From: Lichenostomus cassidix
Lineage: Eukaryota; Chordata; Aves; Passeriformes; Meliphagidae
Assembly: GCA_008360975.2 (NCBI GenBank)
Contig: CM039189.1
Location: 13,520,056 to 13,584,055 of the forward strand
Direction: 5' to 3'
DNA: 64,000 bases
How positions within the stretch are numbered: position 1 is the first letter of the stretch; each line of letters begins with the position of its first letter. The position numbers and the translations under genes are program-made. The notes beneath the pieces were generated by a model. That model did not search any database. It saw only the letters and a list, made by a program, of their open reading frames with translations, and was not told the DNA's origin. Positions 40,401 to 51,734 of the stretch are shown here, in pieces.

Positions 40401-41978
40401 CTTCCTCCCATTATCCTGTGTTACAAATTACCTGTAAATGTGACTCCAGATCTCTCTGGGTTAATAATAATTTGTTATATGGGGCACTCTGACTCAGGAC
40501 ACATAACGCTTAATGTGTCCTGGGAAGGTGTTTTCAAACCTAAGTGTGTCTCATGTAGGGCAGTTCCCCTTACAAGTTTCTTTAACTAAGTGGCCAAACC
40601 AAGGAAGTATAGACCAAACCTGTAGATTTTGAAAAAAGTAGAGCTCTTCTACCCATAGCTTCCTGTAGCAGAGATCCTCTCCACAGCAGCTGCTCACCTG
40701 CAGGAGCTTTTACGGTTCCTGTGAGAGCCACATCTTCAACATCCTTGTTCTGATGGCAGCATGGCTAGAATGGAAGCAGCGAACTTCTCCTTGAACCCAG
40801 CCAGATACTGAGCAAAATGTCTGTGTGGTTCTTCTAGTTCAGGAACTTCATCTTACTCATTTTGGATCAATAACCTATTAATGCTCATTATTAATCAACA
40901 GTAGTAATTAGTTTGATGTAAATTAAGTGGACCAAAACCTTTATTTGCTGTTAGGTTTTTCAGAGAAGCAGAGCTACTGAGATCTTGCTAAATTGCTTCA
41001 AAATTTAACCTTGGATTTTAATTTAAAAAGTCCATACACTTACATGTTTTTTTCTAGAGCTCATTGGTTCAAAAGCAAAAACACCTTACTCCTGGCAGAC
41101 TACTATGGTATGTAAATATTACGTGGGTACTTTCTCTTTTGCTGAAAAGTAACAGGGTTTGTACAAAACTTCTGATTGGCTGTCAAGCCATCGTAAGTTG
41201 TGCAAGAAAGGAACTATCAAAGATTGTTTGAGCAGTGTGTGATTTGGAAGGGCATGGACCAAGCAGATTTCACAAGTTCTTTCAGGTCTCTTGTACTTAC
41301 GTGAAAGCAGCTGTTTCAAAGATGGTTCCTGGCTAACCTTTGTTTTATTATGGAGCAATTGTGTAATTTTTATTCACATTCTGCCAACGTCTACCTTGCA
41401 GTCTGAACTGTCCTGTTGGCAAGCACCCGTGAGCACAGCACCTTGAAGGAAGGTGAGAAGCTCCATGCTGTGAGAAAAGTATGGAGCAAGGTGATGTGTT
41501 AGGAGAGAAATCCAGTTGTCTTTGGCAATGGGACAGTTTTGTGGAAGGTTTGGCCTTTGTACTGAGAGTTCTCTGTCCCCTTCTTATCAGCACTAGATTT
41601 GGGACCATGACTACAAGGTATTTGATTTCAAAAGGACCAGATAATGTGTTGGTAGAAATGAGGAAACTTGATCTGCTGCCATGGTATGTGTCCACAGAAA
41701 ATCACATCATCTTAGATGATGAATTTGTCAAATTTTGACAAGAAAACTGATGGGAAGAGTAAGAACTCCCAACTTGCCTATGAAGAATTTGATGTTTTTC
41801 TGTCTTTTTTTTTTTTTTGAGTTCTCCCTTTTTTATTCATTTTGTGTCATCATGGTTAACAAGTAAACGATGCCGTTTGACCACGCGAGCTTAAATGAAT
41901 GCTTCCTGCTTAGAGCTGAAGGTATGAAATGTGTGCTGCAGTTAAACTGATGTACAGTAGATGCCAGTAGAGACCTAC

Positions 41979-42046
41979 TGAGTCAAAATAGAAATATGAC
42001 CAGTGTTTCCATAGCAACAACTTCCTCCTGGCAGTCCTATTTATAG
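41979..42046 (+). promoter_or_regulatory. Motif cluster: AP-1, RFX X-box and MEF2/TATA-like site
   Basis: Three well-formed motifs lie within 68 bases. TGAGTCA (41979-41985) is the AP-1 consensus. GTTTCCATAGCAAC (42005-42018) is an X-box-like RFX site. CTATTTATAG (42037-42046) fits the MEF2 consensus and also reads as a TATA-like element. A locally GC-richer stretch follows at 42047-42110. The cluster lies about 4.7 kb upstream of the C-beta-2 exon. It could be an intronic enhancer, or a TATA-type internal promoter, but I find no phase-compatible coding exon immediately downstream. The motifs are seen directly; function is inferred. Confidence 0.4.
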
Positions 42047-45000
42047 CAGTGCTGCAGTCCCAGCCTCAGTGCAGCTCTCGGAGGGACTCTCTGGGAAGGG
42101 TTAACCTTGTTAGAAAAAATGTAGGCATAAAGGTACACTAAGACTGTATGGGTTTGCTTTCTTGTGTTTTATTAAACAATGAAGTTACTGATTGTGTTTA
42201 TTTTCTTTATGTAGGTTTTGAAAAATCTTTGTTTCAAAATGGAGAGCCATTAAATCTGTAAGCTGTGAGCAAATGCTGCTCCTCCTTCCGTGTGTTTAAG
42301 AAGAAATGCAACCTAGTGGAATAGTGCTGGATGTATAGTGAAAATCAAAACACATCTGCTTTTTCAAGAGCCTTTTTCTGTCTCTTTCTACCCATAATTC
42401 CCTCTGAAATATGCATGCCTGGCAAGACTCAAAATGGATTGTGTTCAATTACATAATTTCGGATGAAAATGTAGGGGGTTTTTAAGTTACAAAATGGCTT
42501 TCTGTATACTTTGCTTTACATCCTTTTCTCTCAAGGTTTATATTACAGCTAGAAAAATGCCACACATATTGTCTCAGGCTTATAGCACAGACACTCTGGG
42601 ATTTTTAGTATATTTTTATTGTGCAATAAATTTGAGTGTCATTAAATGCTTTTGTATTTTCAAATTCAAAATTAGACACATGAATTGTTTTCTTTTTATG
42701 AAATGTGTTGGCTACATCTTTCAACTTACAAATACCTTATTGGTCAATAAGAGACCTGCAAAATTTAGCAAGATCCCCAAGCTCTTAAAAATGGAGAATC
42801 TCTCGCTAACACTTTGTATCAAGTAATTGCTCATTTCTTTTGTAATAAATAATAAATGCTGAAGTTGGGTTTTCATCCTTCGTTCTTGAAATAACTGATG
42901 CATAAAGGAGAAAATGTGTTTTATCAAGTCATCAATTTTTAAAGCAAATAAATAAACTTTCTTTAACCTCTAGGAAAAAAAAGTTCTTTATTAGTCATTT
43001 ATAAGGTTTAAGTTATTTTTTCCATTGATTACAAAAAACTATGCAGAAAATGTCGCATGTCTCTTTAATGCAATCAAAGGCTTCTTGTGAAAAAAATGCT
43101 TCTATTTAAAATAATATGTTTAATATTTAATATAAGGTAGAAAATATATTTTTTTATTTAGAGAAATAGTAGTTTTCTGGTTTCATATTCTAAGTTTCAA
43201 GATTTGGAATTCAAACCTAAATTTTAGTTAGCTGTAGGTGATCTGAAAATTGTTTTGTATCGTAAACCTACTTTTCTAGGTCCTGTCAAGGAATACAGTT
43301 AATTGTCTTAAAAACTCATGTTCTTGATTGCAAGATTCTCAAGGCTAACCTTTATTAAACCCTAGAGAATGTTGTTATTTGTACAGTCCTGCTTTGCCTG
43401 AATATAGAAAAATGCACACATTATGCTTTAAAAATATTTAAAACGATTTCCAAGTAAAGTTACAACACATGGTAACATGCTGTTACTCAACCATCTGGGT
43501 CCTTTGAGGAGAGGAGAGTTCTCTCTTTCTTAATCCTTCATTTTTAAGGCTTGACTGGTAGGGTAGAGTTTCTTCTTAGAAATTGAGAAATACTGTTTCA
43601 GCAGAGATTCTTAAAAATAAATTGCCCATGTAGCTACCTGGTAGATTCTTTTTCAGTAAGGAGCAGGAAGGTGTGTGGCTGGGTTATAGTGCTGTGTGTT
43701 GTAACGTGCAGCAGGGCATCAGCCCCTTGGAAATCTGCCCAAGGCTCTGGGTTGGCCATCAGGAAAAGTAAAAATGGCTTTCTTGCCTTTATCAGCTTAA
43801 AGGACCACAATGTCAGCCCTTGTCCTTGCCTATCATCATTGCGTTGCTTTTTATAAAATTGTGGGAGAGTTTTTACTGAAATACTATTTATCAAAAACTG
43901 GAATTTGCAGATGCAATGTTCAAATTCATAGTTGAATGTCTTACCCACTGGTCTGAGTTTTATAATGTGTTTTAAAATTTTGCCAAGATTTGGTGTTCAG
44001 AAGATAGCAAAAATAAAATTTCTGTCTTAAGGAATTTAACATTTCAGTGTTGACTTTTGCTGCAAGAAATTGGAACTTTGTTACCTCTTACAGAATAGAA
44101 ATTTCAGACTTTAACATTCTGTTCTTACTATATAACATATAAATTACTTGGTGTGAACAATTAATTGGATGATCAGTGTGTCAATAACATAAAAAATTAA
44201 GTAAAAGGAAGTAGGAAGTTCCACCTTTAAAAATCATGGACTTCATTCAAGGGCACTGAAAGCCATTTGGGATGTGGGTTTGTATGGTAGTTTTTTGTAC
44301 TGTCACTGGCCAATGCCAATCAATGTCAAGAATTTCCTAGGTTAGGAGAGTATATTACTGTCTGTGAAAATATGACCAGCACTTTCTTTTCATGTTTTAT
44401 GTCTGCAGAACTTCTGTAACTGTCTATACTGGCAGTAGTTTATAAAATGCTGGCAAATTCAGGCTTTCTCTTAGGATCTCTTCTAACAATTCCTTTTTGG
44501 TAACCCGTTTTCACTTAAACCACTTCTGTGATGTCAGAGGATGAGTATCTATGATTCCTATTTTTGGCACCTACCTCAAATGTCCTGGTTAGGCATTTGG
44601 GTGCATTAAGAGCTCTGAATTTTGGTGGGCACGGTTACTCTGTGGCAGTTTACATATCTCTCCATGGACTTGAGATGGCTCACTGGCTCTAACTTATGTG
44701 AATTTTGGAAATTACTGTCTTTCAGATTAGAGAAACAAAATGGTTTAGTTGAAGACCTGTGTAAAAGATAAGATGACAGAAGTGTAAAGGCTCAGAGCCA
44801 TGGAAGAGGAGAGAGACAAGATAAGCACACCATCATAGCAGGTAGCTTTGTTTACTGGAGAAAATAGCCAAGATCAGAGTATTAGTCTCTTGGAAGGATT
44901 CCCTGAATGCCCAAAGACTTGTGGTGAGCTACAGGGGGAGCACATCTGTACAATTCCAGAGAGGCTCTTCAGCCCCAGAAAGTTCTCCAGGCAGGAAATA

Positions 45001-46600
45001 AGCATCTTGATGTTGTTTTAAACATTTTCTATATTGTTCTATGGGAGTTGCATAGCCTTACTCTGTTTTAAAGTTTTTGGTTATAAATGGCATATGATCA
45101 ATCCCCTCTGCCTATTTGTGAGCCCTGGTAAGGCAAACAGATCTTCATGATCTTCACTACCTCTTGTTTATGGCAACAGAGTCTTGAAGCAGTGGGATGT
45201 TATGGATGTCATAATTGGTCTTGGAACAGAGCAGGTGAAAGTCTAGAAGGCATGAGATGGCATCCAGGGAAGGTTGCAGCACCAGAGCCTGATGGAAGAG
45301 CAGTCTGGTCACCCCAAGATAGCTGATGCTCAGCCGAATTCGCAGATGGCTGTCTAGAATGTGAGCATTTAGATGGTTGGTTCCAAATTTTGAACAGGGT
45401 CTGGAGAAAGAAGTTATATTTCCAGAATATCTGTAACTTGAAAGCACAGGGCATTCCTGGGCTTTGTGTGGAGTCTAGAAATGTAGCCTGTTGTGCTGGT
45501 CAGGCCCAATCACAAGTGTAGCAGTGCCCATGAGGAGGAGCGTAGCCGAATCTGTAATGTCTGTCTGTCGGCATTTTTATTGTTTTATCATTGTCATGGG
45601 CAGTTTGTCAGCATGAGGGTTTTTTCTGAGGCACAGGGCTGTTATGAAATGGTTATATAATGTCCAAGGGTGGGTATCTGCTGACATTTGAAAACTATGC
45701 AGTGAGAAGTATGGTGGTGAAAAATGAGAGGTATGTCTTTAACACGTGTTGACTGCAAGACAGGAGACAGATTGTGGAAAAGATATTTCAATCTTTCTTA
45801 AGAATAGCCTAAATTTTTAAGAAGCCACATCGTAGATGTGCAGAAATGTTTGGGTTTCCATTTTCACAAAAGTGAATATTTAGTACAACCCATTGTAAGC
45901 ATGCAAAATTATATAAACTGCAAATTAATATAATGTTAAATACAGCTGTCAATTTATTTTCCTTGTATTTTGCGCCATTAAAAATTACACTTTCTAGACT
46001 TACTCCACAGTTGAAAATACTAAAATTTCTTGTGAAAGAATTAAATCTTATCAGCAAAACGTTAAATGCAATTGGTTCATTTGCAGAGAAAGTAGAATGC
46101 AGTTTGAAGAAGTACAATGCAATTGTGTTTAAATATGCGATAGAATTCAACTTCTTCATTTTTTTTTTTAACAAAGGAGGAAAATAGTATGTTTTTTCCC
46201 TCCAGTTTACTGAATAAAATAAGTTTATTCAGTAGTGTTTGCAAGTAACTTCCTTGCTTAGAAAGTTGATTAGTTTGAAAGCATGAGATTACTAATGATT
46301 AGATTCCAGCTGGTTATGTTTGCTATGATGATGTAGTACTCCATCTTAATAACAGGGGAGGAACTGCAGAATAGTTACTTTTGGGTTTTTTCGCACATGG
46401 TTGTGGTAAATAAAAAAAAAATCTATCTGCTTTCTGATCTTTTCTTCTGAAACAGGTTGTTTATAGTACTCTAACATAAAATGTGTATTTAAATATTAAG
46501 TGTAATGCATTAAAAAGCTATGAGAACACATACTAGAGAAGTTATTGCTTTTTTGTTTGTTTGTTGTAAAAACAAAACACTTTTTAATTTATATGAAAAG
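42047..46600 (+). other. PRKACB: PRKACB intron, upstream of the C-beta-2 promoter
   Basis: AT-rich intron without a recognisable exon. Frames between 42494 and 46187 are short, AT-driven and overlapping on both strands. An 11-bp perfect hairpin at 46208-46234 is listed separately. Confidence 0.6.
46208..46234. repeat. Perfect 11-bp inverted repeat, 5-base loop
   Basis: TACTGAATAAA (46208-46218), loop ATAAG, TTTATTCAGTA (46224-46234). All 11 pairs match, with one possible extra G-U pair in RNA. It is too short for a microRNA precursor. It lies about 570 bases upstream of the C-beta-2 start codon. Confidence 0.75.
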
Positions 46601-46780
46601 AGACTTTTCATAGTATAAACCAGTACATCATAGAGCTTTCCTTAACAGGAAGTAGAAGGGAGTCGTGGTTAGCAAACACTGCAGACAGGAAGCTCGACAC
46701 ATGCACAGCTGTTAGTGGCGCTGGGTTGTCCAGCTCCCTTCAGAAGTTTTCTGTTTTGGGAGGGTTGCTGGTGTGCGTGG
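46601..46780 (+). promoter_or_regulatory. PRKACB: Probable internal promoter and 5' UTR of the C-beta-2 exon
   Basis: The sequence just upstream of the C-beta-2 coding exon has no CpG island, unlike the C-beta-1 promoter. TATAAA at 46614-46619 could set a start near 46645. ETS-type sites ACAGGAAGT (46645-46653) and ACAGGAAGC (46685-46693) share orientation and are spaced 40 bases apart. ETS factors are prominent in lymphoid gene control, which fits the lymphoid-enriched expression of mammalian C-beta-2, but that link is inference. The coding frame is closed by a TAG at 46670-46672 and has no upstream in-frame ATG, so translation should begin at 46781. Confidence 0.5.
46701..46715 (+). promoter_or_regulatory. 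Four-codon upstream ORF before C-beta-2
   Basis: ATG CAC AGC TGT TAG lies 80 bases upstream of the C-beta-2 start and out of frame with it. If transcription starts upstream of 46701, this mini-ORF would be met first by scanning ribosomes and could dampen C-beta-2 translation. The main ATG itself has T at -3 and G at +4, an intermediate context. The transcription start is not known. Confidence 0.4.
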
Positions 46781-46967
46781 ATGGCAGGGGAGGAGGACGT
46801 CCCTTGTAACCAGAGCCCAGGGACACCCACAGCACTGCAGAGACTGGAAGGGTTTGCTAATCGCCTCTTCCATAGGCACTCCAAGAATGGTGCGCATGAG
46901 CAGCCAGCGACTCTGGAAAGTGAGAGCCCACAGTGCTCTCGGTACTCTGCCCAGTGGGATGCATCAA
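46781..46967 (+). CDS. PRKACB: PRKACB alternative first exon, C-beta-2 N-terminus (partial CDS)
   Basis: This exon encodes 62 residues plus the first base of the next codon, the same length as the C-beta-2-specific N-terminus I recall for human PRKACB. Shared blocks include PCNQ at residues 8-11, TALQ at 17-20, LEGFA at 22-26, RLFHRHSK at 28-35 and WD at 59-60. By eye, about 36 of 62 residues are identical to my recollection of the human protein. The exon ends GCA TCA A, followed by the perfect donor GTAAGT at 46968. A plus TG from exon 2 makes the Met that joins to KEFLAK, as in mammals. There is no N-terminal Gly, so this isoform cannot be N-myristoylated. The core LQRLEGFANRLFHRHSK looks amphipathic and is the best conserved part, which points to a role in membrane or partner contact. 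The start at 46781 is the only in-frame ATG. In mammals C-beta-2 is mainly lymphoid. Confidence 0.95.
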
Positions 46968-49446
46968 GTAAGTGTGGGGAGGGGTTTGTTTCTTTTATAG
47001 GTATTTGCTCTTCAGCTGGCCTCGTAAATGAAGTGTGAGCACTGATGTGTGGTACTTCCTGGGGCAGTTCTGTAATTCATTTCCTAGAGGTATTAACGGG
47101 AAGAAGAGCATATTGCATCAGGCAAGGGGAGATGGGGGCTGGTCCATGGGCTGGTGGCTGGCAGAATGTATCCCTCATTCCTTCTATTCTTTCAAAGCAC
47201 AGTTGACTTGTTTTGGCAAACCCCCACCCTAGTTCTTACTTCTAATTTACTTCTTTCATTTTCAAATTAAATCAGCGAGTTCAGCAGAAATAGAAGACTA
47301 ACTAAATACTAGAATGTTTAAACTTTGAAACAGGCAGACATTGCTGCACAGATTAAACTTCTAATTATAGGGACTTTCATCATTCATACTTTTATTTTAA
47401 GGGCTATATACATCAGAAACGCTCTATATAATGGTAAACAATATAAAATTTTGTTTGATTTTAACTGTTACATACTAAGTGTAGAATGCTGATTAGCTTT
47501 AATTTCTTAATTAGTTAACAGTTTACAGTATTATTTGTATGGATTAAAAGTTTTCATGGTTGTATTTTGAATAATAAAAGATTTCCAAAAAATCACAATC
47601 TAAATAAATTGATATTTGATTTTCTTTCTTTTAAATTTTAAAGCTGTGTACTATTTTGCAAAGCAATTCTTGTCTCTGGTTAAATACTCATTTTAAAATG
47701 TTACAATATGGTAATTTATGATAATTTTGTTCCAAATTTCAGATTCATTGATGGATTTGAGATAGCACAATTATTTCAGTTGAAGATAGGCCATGTTGGA
47801 AATGCTTAGCATCACAGTGTTACCATGAAGAAAATCAGTATTCGTACTTCTTACTTGAAATTTAAAATATTATATGAGTAGGGAGTGAATCTATTCTCAG
47901 AGGATAAGCAGCAAACATGGAAACAAAAAGGTGTTAATGCAGGAATCTAAAATAGATTAAATCTAGGTCTCCCAGAGATGGGAAAGAATTGAGTCGTTTT
48001 GTTGGGAAGGTAAATGATGAAAGTGCATAAATTCTGAGCTTTCACTTCTCCAAAATATTTTCAGCTTGGTAAAAATAGGCACATACTTGTGTTTATGTAG
48101 AAACTCTTTTTTATGTAAATAGCTATTTGAAAAAATAACACTGAAGCATTTTTGTTTATATAACATGAAGAAAAAAATGGTAATGACCTAGTGACACTCA
48201 CAAATTGCGACCTGTTTATGTACAAGTCTCTACTTTTTCCCCCTCTGTTTAAGGCTTCCTAGTGTGACATGTTTGATGAGGAAATGGACTGTCATGTCTC
48301 TTGATAAACATGGTGAAAATGGCTGTTCTCTGAATGCTATTTTAAGTCGTAATTAAGCAGAGCAGTTGCATGCAGTTTTCTGAGCTGAAGTTGCTGAGCT
48401 GGTAGCTGAATGGTGGGTGACTATGTAGCTTTGGTTTTGGGGTGAAATTCTGAATCTTTATTCTGAAACTCTTCATTCAATCTCTAGATTATTAAAAAAA
48501 TAATTTAAATTACTGTAGGTACCCATGAACTGAGTGCATGTTTAAAGCTCCTTATTTTACTTCCACAGTGGCCAGAGTGATAGAGAAGATAAGGAGTACA
48601 GTGGAGGAAGTATTTCTGTCTACTCCTGACTCCTAATTAGATCTTCAGAAAAATACATCACCTGTGAAAATAGTTTGTAAAACATGAAAGAGAAACAAGG
48701 TGTTTGGGGATTTTTGTTCACTTAGTTTTGGTTGGTTGGTTGGTTTGTTTGGGGGTCATTTTCTTTTGTTGTGGGGGTTTTTTATATCCATGAGTGCAAT
48801 GTCATAGAATTGCCCAGAGTCACTGAATTCAGCTTGTAGATTAATTTCATGGAAATTTTAATGAATAAGCAGTGTTTTAGAAACATGCTACTGTTTCTCT
48901 TGGAAGGATGTTTAAATATTCTCAAATATTCTGCTGATATCATTGCAACCTAGAAACATTGGTGTAAAGTTTTAGGTGAAGCTGCTTAGCAGACAGCATG
49001 AATTACTCTTGAACTTCAAGGCAAAAGCACTCTAATTCCTGAAAAAAATTTGCAAAGTGACTTCTCAGAATTTTTGTTGTTTTAGGCTTCAGATAGAATC
49101 CATTTGCAAAGGAAGCTAATGTATTTATAGCTTCTGCTGTAACAAAATACAATAGCAGGTCTGTTTCTGTTCTTTTACAAGTGGTTTCTGCTGAAGCTCT
49201 GGGTTTGCTAAAGGGGAAGGAGCTGCTGCTCATTTGGGTGGAGTTTGTGTTGTCAGTCGCTGTTGTCGGTGTTGTGGGTTTGAGTAAATTGCCGTGTGGT
49301 CTTTGACCTTAAGGGATTTTCAGTGGCTGAGTTTGAAACTTAGCATCTTTGCTTTGTTTTTTTGATATATAAAACATACAGTTTCTCTGACTTGCACTGG
49401 ATGCTTGGTTGATGCATGAAATGATTGTGTTTTGTAATATCCTCAG
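46968..49446 (+). other. PRKACB: PRKACB intron between the C-beta-2 exon and exon 2, first part
   Basis: AT-rich intron with no supported exon. A T/G-rich low-complexity tract with GGTT units lies at 48724-48785. Remaining frames are short. Confidence 0.6.
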
Positions 49447-49542
49447 AGTCCAGTAGGGCAGAGGTGACTCAGGGCATCACGGGCCTCAAAATCTGTTTTA
49501 AAAAGCTGACTGAGCACACATGTGCTGGTACAGCCTGGACTG
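49447..49542 (+). other. Candidate 96-base symmetric cassette exon (unproven)
   Basis: The segment is preceded by a pyrimidine-leaning tract ending ATATCCTCAG and followed by a good donor, CTG|GTAAGC. It is 96 bases long, a multiple of three. It is open throughout in the phase set by the first exons: G+AG starts Glu-Ser-Ser-Arg, and the last codon splits as G+TG, giving the usual Val-Lys-Glu-Phe junction. It could therefore be included between either first exon and exon 2 without a frameshift. Mammalian PRKACB does have small cassette exons in this interval, but I cannot match this segment to them, and they are shorter as I recall. Chance is a real possibility. Confidence 0.2.
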
Positions 49543-50552
49543 GTAAGCAGGTCAGTTGTGCTGCACTGCCCAAGGGGGAAAGGGACATGATGGGAGCCAT
49601 CAGAACAATGCATTTCATTCTTTGTTTAGATGTCTTGACGGTGACCACTTGAAACTATATGGAACCTACATTTTGATTTTTGCTTTGTTTTCTTAGTTGC
49701 TTGTTGCTCTTTAAAAAATTTAAATGGAAAAGGAAAGGAGAATGAGGCTGCTTGGTTTTGAATGTAGAGACAGTAAGATCAGCGTGGATCTTACATACTC
49801 GAACACATACAAGTGTTTTCCAAATCTGCATAACAATATCAACAACTTGGATAACTGAAATGGTCAGGAGAGTCACCACTAGTGCATCTGCCATCTTCAT
49901 AGCCCCTAAATTGAAAGTGGATGGGTGATGAAACAGTCAAAGGAATACCATTTGGTCTCTGATTCAAAATAGTATCAGTATACTTCCAAATACAGTGGAA
50001 TGATTTATGGAGATTTAGCTGGATAGTTACTTGTATATGTGTGTGTAGAGAGAGAAAAATGCTTGTGAAATCTGCAATAATGTACAGAGCATACTGTATG
50101 AATTGCTTAAAGCTTTAGAATAACTACTAGTTGGGTACAAGTCAACAGATAATTCTGGTCTAAGGTTGCCATGGAAACAACCAGTGCTTGATATAATTGA
50201 GAACATCTTAAACCCTCCTGGTGTTTGCATGCTTTTTTCCCCTGCCATTTTGAGTTGCTTTAGACATGAGTAGGTAGCATTGGTCAGAACAGTAGTAGTT
50301 AATGAGAAAAACCAAATACCCGTGTCCTGAATATTGATTTTGATATTCTACTGGTATCTTGTGCTTCGTAGTTTTTTGCATCACAAGGAGCTCATAAGGA
50401 AGAGCAGCTCTCTGGATTCTGTGTGCTCTCTTTCTAGTTAGTGTATAAGTGTGTTTAGAGATTGAAGCACTGATTTGGTAGAGATTAACATACTTCATCA
50501 ACTGCTGGATTAATATTTGGAGCAATATGTTTCTGAAAACTAGCTCTTCAGC
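49543..50552 (+). other. PRKACB: PRKACB intron, X-box-bearing segment
   Basis: AT-rich intron with no supported exon. It contains the near-perfect X-box at 50165-50178, and its minus-strand frames are short. Confidence 0.55.
50165..50178 (+). promoter_or_regulatory. Near-perfect RFX X-box
   Basis: GTTGCCATGGAAAC matches the RFX X-box palindrome GTTNCCATGGNAAC, differing from the fully symmetric form by one base. It lies 388 bases upstream of the candidate ATG microexon at 50553, a distance compatible with a promoter-proximal role for an internal first exon. RFX factors act in neurons, ciliated cells and MHC class II genes. Activity here is inferred. Confidence 0.5.
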
Positions 50553-50559
50553 ATGAATG
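50553..50559 (+). other. Candidate ultra-short first coding exon, Met-Asn-(Val) (unproven)
   Basis: ATG AAT G is followed by a perfect extended donor GTAAGT at 50560, with A at -3 of the ATG. Joined to exon 2 it would read Met-Asn-Val-Lys-Glu-Phe-Leu. Mammalian PRKACB has brain-type first exons (C-beta-3, C-beta-4) that add only a few residues in place of the C-beta-1 start, and this candidate fits that pattern in phase, size and position. I do not recall those peptides well enough to claim orthology. Phase-compatible ATG-donor pairs are not rare in a 48 kb intron, so this is only a good candidate because its donor is unusually strong and an X-box lies nearby. Confidence 0.25.
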
Positions 50560-51734
50560 GTAAGTCTTTTCTATTCCCTTTTGACACGTTTTTTTGTTCC
50601 GTCTTCACAATCAGGAAAAATCTACCAGGTTTCCCTTTCTTGTCTGCAGAGCTGCATCGACTGCTGATTTCTTTGTTTTTGTAATCGGCTCACTGTGGTT
50701 TTCTATTTAAAATTATCAGTCTTAAAGGTTCGCAGATTTTTTATTAAACAGTTTGCTTTGCATGACTGGTATTTAGTGTTTGAATTTTTTTTTTAAAGCT
50801 TTCTTTTAGGAATACCTGATTTGGGGAATTTTGTAATGGAATATATACATGTCTGATCACTTAATTTTCTGTGCCACTCATTGCACATTATTTTATGTGA
50901 ATTGATACAAATCAGAGAGGCCTTCTGAAATTATTGTAATCATCACCTGAAAATTCTAAACAGGCTTTTGTTGTTTTTCATCTGAGCCAGCTTATTCCGC
51001 TATGATTTTTAATCTTCTAAATGCTGGGATGGCAGAATAGTTGAGGTCATTCATGGAAGTAAGGGAGGGGAGTCTCATTTGAAATGAGATACTATAATAG
51101 ATCTAGGAAACTTACCAGGCAGGTATTTACTTTCCAAAACCACTGTGACTACTTATTATAAGGTACTTTGAATATAATGGAGTTATGCAGTGCTATATTC
51201 TACTTGTAATCTTACTGAAAGCTGTTTTATAAATTTATATACTCTGTAAATTTATTTCCTTAGAAAAATATATCCTTTGCAAATTCTTTGCAAAAAGCCC
51301 AAATATGCTAGTTTCCAAAATGATGCCTTTTTGTTTCAAGCAGATAGTCTGGAGCTTTGGAAAATTACTTGAGACAGAGGTTTCTTGAAAAGAATCATGT
51401 ATGTGGGGTTTGTGTGCATGTGTGTCTGTGTGGTTTTGCTTAATCCTACAAATTTAAAGGACCATTTTTACAAAGATTTCACTTGTGTACATGGCATGAG
51501 ATAAAGACTGGGAGGAGTTATCCCACTGCCTCATCTAATATCAGCTTGTCTATACTTATCTCATATAAATGTGTTGAGGTCATCTTCCCCGGAATGGAAA
51601 GTGTGGCTGTCATTTCCTTGGTGTACGAAGTACAAATGTCAAAACTGATACAGTTATTAGGACAGTGTTTCGGTACTTGGTAACCTGCATGATGGAGATC
51701 TGTGGTACAGCATCATTCATGGCTGTTTAGGTAA

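Larger units (their letters stand above)
27605..41960 (+). other. PRKACB: PRKACB intron 1 continued, no exon supported
   Basis: About 14 kb of AT-rich, T-biased intron, with only short scattered reading frames and homopolymer runs (for example A-runs near 28140 and 36078, T-runs near 29445, 32400 and 38624). Small perfect hairpins at 31811-31830 and 37402-37434 are listed separately. I see no clear additional interspersed repeat, RNA gene or coding block. Confidence 0.6.

Noticed and set aside
46715..46780. N-terminal extension of the C-beta-2 reading frame
   Set aside because: The frame opens upstream only through a GTG. There is no in-frame ATG before 46781, and the family N-terminus (MA...PCNQ) starts at 46781 with the same length as in mammals.
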